DNA of 64,000 nucleotides from Streptomyces malaysiensis subsp. samsunensis (GCF_024519315.1 NZ_JANIIC010000016.1:93442-157441), one strand, 5' to 3'; positions 31,470 to 40,281 are shown, counted from the stretch's first letter. Program-made: numbers and translations. Notes: generated by a model not told the origin, from the sequence alone.

Positions 31470-32980
31470 CGGACATCACCCCGTTGTACGCGATCTCTTC
31501 TTGGGCGATCTCGCGGTTTCGGGCGAGGTCTTCAGCGATTCCAGCGGCGAGGAGAGCTGCGGCGGGAGTGTGGCCGGAGCCGACGTAGCGCCAGTGAGCG
31601 TCCGTGAGCACGTCCGCTTCGTCGGCGGGTTGGGTCCCGCGGGATTGGTGGTCGGCTCGTTCGGCGCGTAGCGCGGTGTAGGTGGTGGAGTAGGCGTGTG
31701 ACTTGGTGAGGATGTGGCCCCGGTAGCCGAGCGTGTGAGCCCAGGCGCGTAGGCGGAGGGGTTCCAATTCGGGCAGGCCGCCGAGGCGCCAGCAGGTGCG
31801 CATGAGAGCACGTACGTGTGCCGACACGGGGGCGGCTGTGATGTCGGCGGGGTTGGTGATCTGGTGGTCGAGTCCGGCCCCGGTGTCGGTGGCCCCTTTG
31901 GTGACGTACTTGGCGACGTATGCGGCTACCGCGTCGTCGGCCAGGCCCTCACCGTCGCCGAAGGCGCGGAGCGGCCGGGCGTCGAGTTCGGCGCCCCAGC
32001 GCAGTTCGTGTTCCCCCAGGGCCGCGCTGAAGGGGGTACGGAGCCGTACGGCCGCAGCGGCGGTGCGGACCACGGCCGTGAGCACGTCGGCCGTTGCCCA
32101 GGCCGGGGGCGAATCGTCCGGCCCGCGTGCGCCGTCGAGCCGCACCACAGCATGGACGTGCACGGCCGCGCGCTTTTGGTACTCGGCGACTTTGGCGTAG
32201 GAGATGCGCAGGCTGCGGCGCAGGCCGGTGCGGGTGCGTCCGACGCGGCCAGCGAGGTGGTTGTACAGGTTGTCGGTGAACGCCTTCCACAGCCGTCCCG
32301 CGTGCGCGTGCCAGAGGACGTGTGCCGGGTAGTCGTAGCAGTCGGGGCACAGCGGTTGTCCGGTGAGCGGGTCGTCTGCCTCGTGGACGGCCGGGCAGCC
32401 GAGGCGACGGCCGTGGTCGCACTCTCCGCCCTCGCGGCGCGGTCGGCAGCGCTGCCCGTCCGTCGTGAGACGGTGAACGGGGCCGAAGCTGGGGGCCGTG
32501 AGGGTGAGGAACAGCCGGGGCCGTTCCCGCACGTCCGTCGGTACGGTCTTGCCGCCGAGGAGTCCGGCTCTGACAAGGTGGAAGGTGTCGCCGGCATGGA
32601 GGCGGGAGCAGGGGGCGCAGACGGTTTGGCGGCGGTTGCGGCAGCGGATCAGGAGCCGTTCGCCAGGCTCGTCGCGGGTGTCGTAGTGGTGCAGTACTTC
32701 GCCCGTGAGCGTTTCGCGGGTGGTGGTGGAGCCGGTGAGGTGGATCGGGTGGGCGCAGCCGCCGGTAGCGGTGATCTGCTCTATCCAGCGGGTGAAGCGG
32801 GGGTCTTGGACGAGGCGGATCAGGTCTTGGTCAACTTCGGAGAGCTGACGCAGGCGCGCCGCACGGTCGAGGTGGGCGCGCCTGTCAGCCGAGGTGGTCT
32901 CGGCGGTGATGGTGGGGACCTCCCAGGGTGGGCCGCCGCAGCGGCATGGGTGGATGCGGTTGGGTGGGTGTCGTCCATGG
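31462..32980 (-). pseudogene. pSAM2-type replication initiator, 5' frameshift
   Basis: Most of a rolling-circle Rep is intact: HPCRCGGPPWEVPTITAE, WIEQITATGGCAHPI, FLTLTAPSFGPVH, the His motif AVHVHAVVRLDG and AAYVAKYVTKG (Tyr region). The only start with a ribosome site is ATG 32980 (CAGGGAGTGATCGCC), which lies in a different frame: it reads MDDTHPTAST, and the Rep frame resumes as ...NRIHPCRCGG after the loss of one base in ACCCACCCAACC. No ATG/GTG exists in the Rep frame before GTG 32532, which would drop about 145 residues. Either the element cannot replicate, or translation or the read contains a -1 shift. Confidence 0.75.
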
Positions 32981-33015
32981 CGATCACTCCCTGGTTCGCG
33001 GGCCGAATGGGTGGG

Positions 33016-33129
33016 TTAGCGGATGGTTCCGGTGCCTCGGCAGCAGCGGCAGCGCCGCCGGTGTCCGGTGCGGGTCCTGCGGTAGCGCTCCCCCTTGCAG
33101 ATGGGGCAGCGGACGCGGTGCATGGTCAT
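33016..33129 (-). CDS. Small zinc-ribbon protein
   Basis: A 37-residue frame (MTMHRVRCPICKGERYRRTR ... CRCCRGTGTIR) with two cysteine pairs, CPIC and CRCC, spaced like half of a DnaJ zinc finger, embedded in Arg-rich sequence. Such mini-proteins sit between rep and spdB in many AICEs; nucleic-acid binding is likely. ATG 33129 follows GGGAGG. Confidence 0.6.
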   Translation of the reverse strand: MTMHRVRCPICKGERYRRTRTGHRRRCRCCRGTGTIR

Positions 33130-33152
33130 CTGGTGGGGCCTCCCGGGGTGGT

Positions 33153-33350
33153 CTAGCTGTTGTGGGTGAAGCCGGACAGGAGCCAGCTCACGAGCCCGTT
33201 GGTGCTGTCGATGACGGGGGTCTGGCCCAGGTACATGCCGAACAGGCCGATCAACAGCGCTTCCCACCACCGCACCGCGCGGGAGCGCAGGAGCAGGACC
33301 GTTGCGAGCCCGAAGAGCAGTGCCAGGGAGAGGACCAGGGATTGACTCAT
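33153..33350 (-). CDS. SpdB-like two-helix membrane protein
   Basis: This 65-residue protein has two hydrophobic helices (LVLSLALLFGLATVLLL and WWEALLIGLFGMYLG) and a short tail. Its start overlaps the stop of the transfer ATPase (ATGA). Small Spd membrane proteins promote intramycelial spread of Streptomyces plasmids and AICEs, which is the likely role. Confidence 0.65.
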   Translation of the reverse strand: MSQSLVLSLALLFGLATVLLLRSRAVRWWEALLIGLFGMYLGQTPVIDSTNGLVSWLLSGFTHNS

Positions 33351-34657
33351 GCGCCCTCACCTCCGTCCAGTTCTTCCAGCGCACGGGCGACCCCGGACAG
33401 GCGGAACGCCAGCCCCGCGTACTCAGCCGCCGTGACTTGGGCTTTGGCGGGGGTGGTCAGGTGGGACCGCCCGCGCATCCAGCCGCCTGTCTCACCCGTG
33501 GTCACGGCGACGCCCTGTTCGGCCTCCCCGATGGACTGCGCCACCGCCACGGCGTCCTTGTTCAAGTCGCCCAGGGTCATCTCAGCGGTGCCCGGATCGT
33601 TGACCCGGTGGCAGACACGCCCGCTCAATTGGGCGCGCAGCGCCGTCACCCCCGGCCCGAGATCGGAGCCAACCCGCTGTCCGGCCACGACCAGATGCAT
33701 CCCGAGCGCCGCCCCGAGCTGAGCCAACCGCAGGAGGTAGGTCGAGCATTGCTCAGCCTCCGCCCGCTGCTCCTTGCTGCCGTTGGTCAGGTACAGCTCG
33801 GCTATCTCGTCCACGACCACCACCACGGGCAGGGGGCGTTCCTTCTCGGGCAGCTCCCATATGGACCGGGCCCCGGCCGCACGGCAGGTGCGCATGCGGT
33901 CTTGCATGTCGACCACCAGCGCGCCGAGCACGGCGACCGCTTGACTGCGGCAGGTGGCCAGGGCCGAGAGCCGCTGTTCGAACAGGCCCAGTTCCATGCC
34001 GCCTTTGCAGTCGATGCCGACCAGGGCGACGGGTTGCGGGGCAAGCTCGGTGATCAGCCGGGCGATCAGCGTGGACTTCCCCGACCTGGTTGCGCCGACG
34101 ATCAGCCAGTGCGGCACCCGGCGGAAGTTCATCACCCACGCGCCACCGGTCTCCAGTGCGCCAACCACCGCCGACAGCAGCGACGCCGACACCTCCCCCG
34201 TGGTCCGGTCGGGGTGTTCCAGCGGATCAGCCGCCGTCGCGGTGATCAGCACGATGCCGCGTTCAGGGGAGACGATCCGCACCGCGTGCACCCGCCACGC
34301 GTGCACTAACGCCTCAGCCGCCGCCAGGAACGGGGCCGGGGTCTGCCCCGCGTGCAGCCGCACCCGCACCGACAGCCCGTTCGGTGTAGGACGGGGGATG
34401 GAGCAGCGCGGCGCGTGGGTGCGCAAGGGGTCGCCCTTGACCGCCAGGTCACCCAGCAGACGCCGGTTGGGCTGGTGGGAGACGGTGAGGTCATTGAGGT
34501 GAGCGACCTTGCGCCAGGTGACCATCACCCGCAGCGCGGTGCGCGGGTAGCCGGTCAGGTACCAGCGCCAGTGGGGCCACCGTTCCGGCAGGCGGGTGGC
34601 GAGCGCCACTGTCCAAGCCAGCGCCACCAGCACGATGGCGAACAGGAGCTGACTCAT
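33347..34657 (-). CDS. FtsK/SpoIIIE-type transfer protein (TraSA-like)
   Basis: A DNA translocase of 436 residues. An N-terminal membrane helix (FAIVLVALAWTVALA) precedes a RecA-like motor with Walker A GATRSGKSTLIA (about 185-196) and Walker B VVVVVDEIAEL. In Streptomyces one such septal ATPase alone moves double-stranded plasmid/AICE DNA between hyphae. It is translationally coupled to its neighbours on both sides (TGATG, ATGA) and should be repressed by the KorSA-type protein. Confidence 0.9.
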   Translation of the reverse strand: MSQLLFAIVLVALAWTVALATRLPERWPHWRWYLTGYPRTALRVMVTWRKVAHLNDLTVSHQPNRRLLGDLAVKGDPLRTHAPRCSIPRPTPNGLSVRVRLHAGQTPAPFLAAAEALVHAWRVHAVRIVSPERGIVLITATAADPLEHPDRTTGEVSASLLSAVVGALETGGAWVMNFRRVPHWLIVGATRSGKSTLIARLITELAPQPVALVGIDCKGGMELGLFEQRLSALATCRSQAVAVLGALVVDMQDRMRTCRAAGARSIWELPEKERPLPVVVVVDEIAELYLTNGSKEQRAEAEQCSTYLLRLAQLGAALGMHLVVAGQRVGSDLGPGVTALRAQLSGRVCHRVNDPGTAEMTLGDLNKDAVAVAQSIGEAEQGVAVTTGETGGWMRGRSHLTTPAKAQVTAAEYAGLAFRLSGVARALEELDGGEGA

Positions 34658-35007
34658 CAGGCACCACCGCCCTTACCCGCCGTTGCCGACGAGGCCGGTA
34701 CAGGGGTGATGGCCGACGCGCGGAAGCTGATGCCGTGACGGTCGCCCATGGCCCAGGCGAACGCCTCCAGGCCCGTCACCCGCACCTCCGAGCCCTCCAC
34801 GACGCCCTTGGGCTCTCCGGGGACGGCGATTTCGATCACCGAGACGCGCCGCCCGTCCTGCCGCACCGTCACGGCGACGGTGTAGATCGTGTTGCCGTCC
34901 CGGTCCTTCTTGACCTCCTTGCTCTCAAAATCCGCGATCTTCGGTTCAGGCCCGACCGCGCACCGCAGTACGCCGAGCCGGGTGGTGTCCACAGGTATGG
35001 ACTGCAT
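34657..35007 (-). CDS. Conserved transfer-operon protein
   Basis: A 116-residue protein from ATG 35007. It shows beta-strand-rich sequence (NTIYTVAVTVRQDGRRVSVIEI, split over two strands; VVEGSEVRVTGLEAFAWAMGDR), suggesting an OB-like or barrel fold. It is first in the transfer operon, directly upstream of the FtsK-type gene, a constant position in AICEs. Function unknown; a DNA-binding helper for transfer is a guess. Confidence 0.65.
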   Translation of the reverse strand: MQSIPVDTTRLGVLRCAVGPEPKIADFESKEVKKDRDGNTIYTVAVTVRQDGRRVSVIEIAVPGEPKGVVEGSEVRVTGLEAFAWAMGDRHGISFRASAITPVPASSATAGKGGGA

Positions 35008-35042
35008 GGGTTGTGGGCCTCCTTGGCCAGTCGAGACGCCAC

Positions 35043-35124
35043 ACGTCACGTGACGTCACTCATGCTTACGAGTTACGACTATGCCTGTCTTGACGCCGGG
35101 AGGCAAGTACTTATGCTTACGAGT
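35043..35124. promoter_or_regulatory. Operator region of the transfer operon and its repressor
   Basis: A perfect palindrome ACGTCACGTGACGT (35043-35056) is followed by two near-identical 16-mers, ACTCATGCTTACGAGT (35058-35073) and ACTTATGCTTACGAGT (35109-35124). They are 51 bp apart and differ at one base. They lie between the divergent tra operon and GntR-repressor genes, as expected for KorSA-type autoregulated control. Confidence 0.6.
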
Positions 35125-35176
35125 GACATCAGCTCACGTCAGAACCGCATACGACAGGTGACGAGGAGAGCCCGGC

Positions 35177-35953
35177 ATGGGAGAGATCCAGCGCCCCGGA
35201 GCGCTGTACCAGCAGGTCGCAGCCGAGATCCGCAGCGGCATCGCCGCAGGCGAGTACAAACCCGGGGCCCCACTCCCCTCGGAGACCCAGCTCATCGAGC
35301 GCTACAAGGTCAGCCGCCCCACCGTCCGCAAGGCCATCGCCGCACTCCGCGCCGAAGGACTCATCGAGGTCATCCACGGCAAAGGCAGCTACGTCCGCGC
35401 CCTGCCCGCCCCCGCCGTCACCATCGAGCGGACTATCACCCGCAGCGGCACAACCTTCCACACCGGCCACCACACGTGGGAGCAGGCGGAGGAACCGGCC
35501 GTGTACCGCACCACGACTACGACGACCACGGCCCCACTCCTCGGACTCGGCGAGGGGGAAGCCCTCTTCGGCATCGACCGGCTACTCACCGACCCCGACA
35601 CCGGCAGCCGCGCCCTCCACCGCATGCTCATCCCGTTCGCCACCGCCGACGAGATCGAGCAGCTGGCCGAGGCCCCGGACACCGAGCCGGAACAGATCTA
35701 CGCCATCCTCACCGCCGCCCGGCACAAGCTGACCTGGCACGAGACCGTGAGTGCCCGTATGCCGCTGCCCGACGAGCGCAGCACCCTGGACATCCCCGAC
35801 GCGACCCCGATCCTCTACACCGCCCGCGTCACACTCGGCACCGACGACCGGCCGCTGATCCTCGAAGAGTTCCGCGCCAGCGCCGACCGCGCCCAACTCG
35901 GCTACCGCATCACTGCCGACAGCCCCCGTGCACTGCGCGCGGTTCGGGCGTGA
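35177..35953 (+). CDS. GntR/HutC-family repressor (KorSA-like)
   Basis: A regulator of 258 residues. The N-terminal winged helix is canonical GntR (ALYQQVAAEIRSGIAAG, LPSETQLIERYKVSRPTVRKA, IEVIHGKGSYV) and the C-terminal UTRA domain spans about 95-245. ATG 35177 follows GAGGAGAGCCCGGC. In pSAM2-like elements this gene (kor) represses transfer and replication genes, keeping the element quiet; the repeated operator at 35043-35124 fits. Confidence 0.85.
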   Translation: MGEIQRPGALYQQVAAEIRSGIAAGEYKPGAPLPSETQLIERYKVSRPTVRKAIAALRAEGLIEVIHGKGSYVRALPAPAVTIERTITRSGTTFHTGHHTWEQAEEPAVYRTTTTTTTAPLLGLGEGEALFGIDRLLTDPDTGSRALHRMLIPFATADEIEQLAEAPDTEPEQIYAILTAARHKLTWHETVSARMPLPDERSTLDIPDATPILYTARVTLGTDDRPLILEEFRASADRAQLGYRITADSPRALRAVRA

Positions 35954-36180
35954 AACTGGGACCTTTGACTGCGTCAGGCATCGGGTGCCGCCGAAAGGTA
36001 ACGTCAATCCGGTTACGGAATTTGCTGTGCGCCAGACAGTGTCTTGACCTTCAAAGGCCACCTAAGAGCTGTGCGGCAATTGGCCGTAGTACGTGTGGGG
36101 CGCCCCTGAGGCCTGGGGTTTTATGTCCGTCCTCCGGAGCGGGGTGGCCCGGTAGGCCGATCCCCTGCCATGATCGCCGG

Positions 36181-36684
36181 GTGAGCGATGACCAGCGCAC
36201 AGCACCCTCCAAAGTGGCTGGCGACCGTGCGTCGCTGGCATCTTTCCTCGACTATCAGCGCGCCACTTTGGCTATGAAGTGCCAGGGGCTGACTGATGAG
36301 CAGCTGAAGCAGAAGACAGTGCCGACCTCGGGCCTGTCCCTGCTCGGCCTCGTCCGCCATGCCGCCGTGGTCGAGCGCAGCTGGTTCCGCATGGTGCTGA
36401 GTGGAGAGCAGGGTGCGGCCCCGTGGCCCGCGGTCGATGGGGTCTTCGGCGAGTTCCATGTGGATGACGCCGACGTGGATGAGGCGTTCACGTTGTGGCG
36501 GGAGGCATGTGAGGGTTCCCGCGCTGTCACGGACGCCTTCGAGTCCCTCGATGACACGGTGGAGTTCCAGGGGGAGTCCATCTCACTGCGCTACGCCCTT
36601 ACGCACATGATCGAGGAGTACGCACGTCACAACGGCCACGCTGACCTGCTGCGCGAAGCGATCGACGGAGCGGTCGGCGAGTAG
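36181..36684 (+). CDS. DinB/DUF664 family protein
   Basis: A four-helix-bundle protein of 167 residues. The DinB-like metal site is suggested by His in LLGLVRHAAVVERSWF and two His in EEYARHNGHADLLRE. Actinobacterial members are often mycothiol-dependent S-transferases or detoxifiers. It starts at GTG 36181 with CATGAT 6 nt upstream, possibly a leaderless promoter. It is cargo, not a transfer function. Confidence 0.8.
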   Translation: MSDDQRTAPSKVAGDRASLASFLDYQRATLAMKCQGLTDEQLKQKTVPTSGLSLLGLVRHAAVVERSWFRMVLSGEQGAAPWPAVDGVFGEFHVDDADVDEAFTLWREACEGSRAVTDAFESLDDTVEFQGESISLRYALTHMIEEYARHNGHADLLREAIDGAVGE

Positions 36685-36841
36685 GGCGCCGGGCGAAATG
36701 AATCGGCAGCGCCTTGCCGAGGTGGCCTGCTCGAGGCGAATCGATGGCAGATCCCGTGGTGTGAGCACCGCGAGATGATCAGGACATGGCTGGTGTGAGC
36801 ACGGTGTCCGAACCGTCCTGGATAGTCCCCCGCCCCCCGGT

Positions 36842-36913
36842 GGCCGACCGTACTTCGTGCTGGCCGACCCGGAGGGCAACCGGTTCTGCATCGAGGGCCG
36901 CCGTCGCGGGTGA
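36842..36913 (+). pseudogene. C-terminal fragment of a glyoxalase/VOC protein
   Basis: The frame GRPYFVLADPEGNRFCIEG ends in a stop at 36911. The DPEGNRFC motif is the closing strand of VOC/glyoxalase domains. Nothing upstream matches the rest of the domain. Confidence 0.6.
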
Positions 36914-36951
36914 CCGTCTCCCCGGTACTTCCGCGTCACCGCGTCAATGAC

Positions 36952-36993
36952 CTGACCGCGCAACTCGACTACCGCATCACTGCCGACGGCCCT
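36952..36993 (+). pseudogene. Fragment of a second KorSA-type gene end
   Basis: AQLDYRITADGPA repeats the C-terminal AQLGYRITADSPR of the repressor at 35177-35953, with matching DNA (CTACCGCATCACTGCCGAC). It is a scar of a duplicated or exchanged repressor gene. Confidence 0.6.
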
Positions 36994-37221
36994 GCCAACT
37001 CCGAGCCGTCTGAGCCCTCGGGCCAGCGAACTGTCGAAACCTGTCTTCACTTACTCAAGGGCGCGCCTGCGGCGCGCCGGGCGGTCTGGCCGCCCCGCCG
37101 GGCTGCGGCGTGGCCGCCGGTCCCGTCGGGCGCCCACCGCCCGCACCTCTCAGCGCACCCGCGATCGTTCGCCGGGGAGCCGACCGCCGTTCAGGGCGGG
37201 GGCGTTGTGGCTGGGGCCGAC

Positions 37222-37388
37222 GGCCTACGCGGATTTTAGGCAGCCGCCACGGGGCGAGCCTCTAAGAACAGGGGGCCAATCGGTCGCAAACGCGGGCAGG
37301 ATCACAGACCCGCCCGATTCGCCGGGCCAGCGTAAGGCCCCCTGTTCTCTCGCCCCGTGGCAGCTCCCGCCCAAAATCCGCTACGGCC
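37222..37388. repeat. 165-bp imperfect inverted repeat, candidate single-strand origin
   Basis: GGCC-3 nt-GCGGATTTT (37222-37237), GCCACGGGGCGAG (37244-37256 area) and AGAACAGGGGGCC are mirrored by GGCCCCCTGTTCT, CTCGCCCCGTGGC and AAAATCCGC (37336-37381). An inner AATCG...GCGGG / CCCGC...CGATT adds to the stem. As one strand it folds into a very long hairpin, the form of sso/sti loci of rolling-circle replicons. Confidence 0.6.
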
Positions 37389-37447
37389 GGCGGCGGTGCC
37401 CACAGCGCGCCGATCCAGCACCGCACGCCCGCCACCGGCCACCCCGA

Positions 37448-37738
37448 TCACCCCGCCCTGCCCAGCCGGGCCGCCGTCACCCGTGCCAGCATCGCCACCT
37501 CACGCGCCGACGCCGCCGACAACTCCAGCCTCACCACCCCGGAGCCGTCCGTGTCCGAAGCGGCACGCAGCCGCAGCCCTGCCGCCTCCACGCCGACGAG
37601 GCTCAGCGCGTCGCCCAGCTCGGCCGTCGCTTCCCGCGCGTCCCGCCAGCCGCTCAGGTAGTCCACTCCGCGCACCCATATCCCCGCCTCCAGGTCTGCC
37701 GCTTCTCCCTCGCACCCGTCGTCCCCTGGGCCGCACAT
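37448..37738 (-). CDS. Small acidic protein, last gene of a four-gene operon
   Basis: A 96-residue protein from ATG 37738 (ribosome site AAAGGGAC). It starts MCGPGDDGCEGEAADLEAG and continues into a helical domain with an amphipathic end (ASAREVAMLARVTAARLG). I do not recognise the family; it resembles small conserved proteins near Streptomyces XRE regulators. Confidence 0.6.
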   Translation of the reverse strand: MCGPGDDGCEGEAADLEAGIWVRGVDYLSGWRDAREATAELGDALSLVGVEAAGLRLRAASDTDGSGVVRLELSAASAREVAMLARVTAARLGRAG

Positions 37739-37939
37739 TGGTCAAGTCCCTTTCTCTGCAAGCCAACTGACAATCAACGACCGGGCCGCGTCGAGCGGGA
37801 GCACGACGACGACCCCGGTACCATCGGCACCGGGGTTCGTGATCGATCCCCAGCCGGACCACCCCGGTAGCTGTCCAGGCGAAAAGGGGTGGTCCGGTAT
37901 CGCTTCTTCGGTTGTTGCGCGCGACTCTGCCGAGCGACC

Positions 37940-38200
37940 TCAGTACTTCTGTCGGCCGCCCGGGTAACGGACCGGCTTCCGGCACTCTGGCGCGTCCTCG
38001 GGCGCGGGCTCGCCGCCGAGCGCGTAGCACAAGGCGGCGTGCAGTTGCTCCGCTTCGACCACCGTCAGCACCAGCGATGCCAGGGATGCGCGACCGGGCC
38101 GGAGGACTTGAAGCGGCAGTTCAAGCAGACCGTCTTTGCCAGGACGCAGACCGCGCCCCGGTGCGGGACCGACCTGCCAGCCTTCTGACGCCCTACTCAT
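37940..38200 (-). CDS. Small protein of unknown function
   Basis: An 86-residue frame from ATG 38200, overlapping the upstream stop (ATGA). Its middle reads VLTVVEAEQLHAALCYALGG, a short helix with a single Cys, and it ends PECRKPVRYPGGRQKY. No family was recognised. Coupled translation places it in the same operon as its neighbours. Confidence 0.55.
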   Translation of the reverse strand: MSRASEGWQVGPAPGRGLRPGKDGLLELPLQVLRPGRASLASLVLTVVEAEQLHAALCYALGGEPAPEDAPECRKPVRYPGGRQKY

Positions 38201-38529
38201 TCGGGCCCCTTGCTCGCCTGAGTCGGTCCGTCGCTCTCGCACTCGCCCGGCCCAGGAAGGCGCCCGCCGCGACTCTCCGCGATCCGGAGAGCGTCTTGCA
38301 GCGCTTCGATCAGGCGGTTCGAGAGGTAGCGGAGCTCTCGCGGGTCCGCCTTCCGGTCGCGGAGCAGTAGGCAAGCGTGGCCGATGAGTTCAGCGCCCAT
38401 CTGAAGCTGTACCGCTTCCATCTCGTCGGCCAGTCGCGACAGATACCCCGTGCCGTCCTCATCCGACATCAGGTAGCACGGCTTCCCGGCAGGGCCGGGC
38501 CACGGAAGCAATCGCGGTTGCGCACTCAC
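38197..38529 (-). CDS. Small helical protein of unknown function
   Basis: A 110-residue protein from GTG 38529, which overlaps the preceding stop. It contains helical charged segments (YLSRLADEMEAVQLQMGAEL, ELRYLSNRLIEALQDALRI). No motif for catalysis is visible. It is translationally coupled upstream and downstream. Confidence 0.6.
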   Translation of the reverse strand: MSAQPRLLPWPGPAGKPCYLMSDEDGTGYLSRLADEMEAVQLQMGAELIGHACLLLRDRKADPRELRYLSNRLIEALQDALRIAESRGGRLPGPGECESDGPTQASKGPE

Positions 38530-38801
38530 CTGACCACCACCATCCCGTGCGGCGCGCACAACAGCTCCACCCGAGGCACGTGCTTCTGACGCTCATGAGC
38601 CACCAGATACGGCCGGACAAGGTGCACGTCCTCACCACGCAGCAGAGGCTTACGTGGCAGCTGGTGCACACGAGGCAGCCGCAACGTCGGGGCATCAGCA
38701 CAGTCCATCGGCTGACGTGTCCCAACCGTGCGATGACGTCCCCGGCCGGGCCGTAGCACTCTCACCAACGGTTCGAAGACCCTGCCGATACAGTTCCGCA
38801 T
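38526..38801 (-). CDS. Conserved small Streptomyces protein (XRE-linked)
   Basis: A 91-residue protein from ATG 38801. It reads VRVLRPGRGRHR, then APTLRLPRVHQLPRKPLLRG and EDVHLVRPYLVAHERQ. This pattern (LRP-x-RGRHR ... APTLRLPR ... EDVRLVRPYLVAHE) is common in small Streptomyces genes beside XRE regulators, function unknown. It is the first gene of the small operon, transcribed from the gap next to the XRE terminator. Confidence 0.65.
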   Translation of the reverse strand: MRNCIGRVFEPLVRVLRPGRGRHRTVGTRQPMDCADAPTLRLPRVHQLPRKPLLRGEDVHLVRPYLVAHERQKHVPRVELLCAPHGMVVVR

Positions 38802-38908
38802 GTTGACCTGCTTCCTCAGGTTGGCCACGCCCCGGGGCGCACGCCCGCGTCGCCGGGGTCCTGTGGCGGATGAAAAACCGGCTGAGTATTCATGCTGGTG
38901 ACATGCGA

Positions 38909-38946
38909 AGCCCCCAACTTTCACAGTTGAGTGAAAGCCGGGGGCT
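38909..38946 (-). terminator. Terminator of the XRE regulator gene
   Basis: AGCCCCC (38909-38915) pairs with GGGGGCT (38940-38946) and inside it CTTTCAC with GTGAAAG, giving a long two-part stem 16 bp past the regulator's stop. Confidence 0.75.
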
Positions 38947-38961
38947 ACTGCGGTGAAAGTG

Positions 38962-40146
38962 TCAGAGGCCCACCCAAGCAGCCAGGTGATCCAGGCTGTC
39001 CGGGGTGCGACGGGACAAGTGGATCAGGCCCCGGATGGTCTCGCGAGCGCCCGCGTGGTACCTGGTCTGCTGCGGCGCCAGCTTCCGCGCGGTCACGATC
39101 GATTTCAAGGCCGCTTCAGAGCGCCCCGCTTCCATCTGGGCGCGTGCCTGGTCCACGTAGAAGTGCGCGGCGCGGGAGACAGCCCAGTCCTGCGGTATCC
39201 GCACCTTCGCGGCCTCTTGCAGAGCTTCGCCGTAGTGCCGCATCTCGACATGAGCCGACACCGCGTGCACGGTGACGTTCGTGGGGCCGAAGGACAGCCA
39301 GTGCACGTCCGTCGCTTCGCCTGTCCGGTCCGCGTAAGACCGGGCCTCGGTGAGGTAGTTCTTTACCGCGTCTTCATCATGAGCGCGGGCAGCGATGATG
39401 CTTGCTCCAAGGTGAAGCTGCCCGGCAACGGCATGCCGCTCTCGCGTCTGCGGAGACTGCTCCAATAGCCCCTGCCCGGAGGCTACGAGCCGCTGACCGA
39501 TGGTGTACTCGCCCTCTCGGAAGTAGACGAGGGCGCGCATGTACTGGCGCACTGCGGAGAGCAACGGATCGGAGGCCCGCGAGGCGGCCCAGTCCATACG
39601 GTCCAGAGCCACCGTGGACAAGTCGTAGTAGCCCAGCTTCACGGCCAGGTCATGCGCGGTGCGGTAGGTACTCGACAAGGCAGCCCACAACTCGGACGAC
39701 GGCGTCCGATACGCGGCTGTAGTGATCTCCGCCATCGTTCCTGGAAGATCAAGAGCAGCGTCATGGAGCTTCGTCGCCCGGACCTGCTGACACAGGGCTT
39801 GGGCAGCGGCGACGAGCTGAGGAGCGGGGCGCGGTGTGATCGCCGGATCGGCCCCCAGGTCGTAGAGGTCGAGGGCTTCACGGATCGGGCGGACCAACGC
39901 GGCCAACCGGTCCTGCTGTAGCTCGGTCACGTAGGGTTGGCCGGTCAGTGCCGTGACGTCGATGCATAGCGCTTTCGCGACAGCGGCCACCAGGTCGGGG
40001 CTGGCTGGCTTGTGCCCGGACTCAACTTGGGTGAGCAGGCTGTAGGAGTAGGGAATCTTCTGAGTCAGCCCACGCTGAGTCAGCCCAGCCCGTTTCCGGT
40101 GATGTGCGATCCGAGCGCCCGTGTGCTCGTCGTCGGGGAGCGGCAT
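38962..40146 (-). CDS. XRE-type regulator with TPR domain
   Basis: A 394-residue protein from ATG 40146 (GGGAGGGATGC upstream). Its Cro/CI HTH is IAHHRKRAGLTQRGLTQKI ... LLTQVESGHKPASP (about 12-45), followed by TPR-like helices to the end. It is divergent from a flavoprotein gene and upstream of a small-protein operon, a recurring Streptomyces arrangement. It may control cargo genes of the element. Confidence 0.82.
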   Translation of the reverse strand: MPLPDDEHTGARIAHHRKRAGLTQRGLTQKIPYSYSLLTQVESGHKPASPDLVAAVAKALCIDVTALTGQPYVTELQQDRLAALVRPIREALDLYDLGADPAITPRPAPQLVAAAQALCQQVRATKLHDAALDLPGTMAEITTAAYRTPSSELWAALSSTYRTAHDLAVKLGYYDLSTVALDRMDWAASRASDPLLSAVRQYMRALVYFREGEYTIGQRLVASGQGLLEQSPQTRERHAVAGQLHLGASIIAARAHDEDAVKNYLTEARSYADRTGEATDVHWLSFGPTNVTVHAVSAHVEMRHYGEALQEAAKVRIPQDWAVSRAAHFYVDQARAQMEAGRSEAALKSIVTARKLAPQQTRYHAGARETIRGLIHLSRRTPDSLDHLAAWVGL

Positions 40147-40281
40147 GCATCCCTCCCTTTCGTGACTCACTCTCAGCGGAAACGCTACCCGCCCGGTCAC
40201 GGCAGAAGACGGTGAACGGCGATCTCATTCCCTGGCTGGCAGGGTTTGCGCATACGGGGCGCCACACGGTGGACTGCCCGC

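Larger units (their letters stand above)
36685..37447. other. Gap with gene remnants and a long hairpin
   Basis: No intact gene is seen. The region holds a VOC-protein tail (36842-36913), a second copy of the end of a KorSA-type gene (36952-36993), G+C-rich filler, and the large inverted repeat at 37222-37388. Confidence 0.6.

Noticed and set aside
31816..33156. Plus-strand 446-codon gene opposite rep
   Set aside because: It is antisense to the conserved Rep reading and has no recognisable domain.
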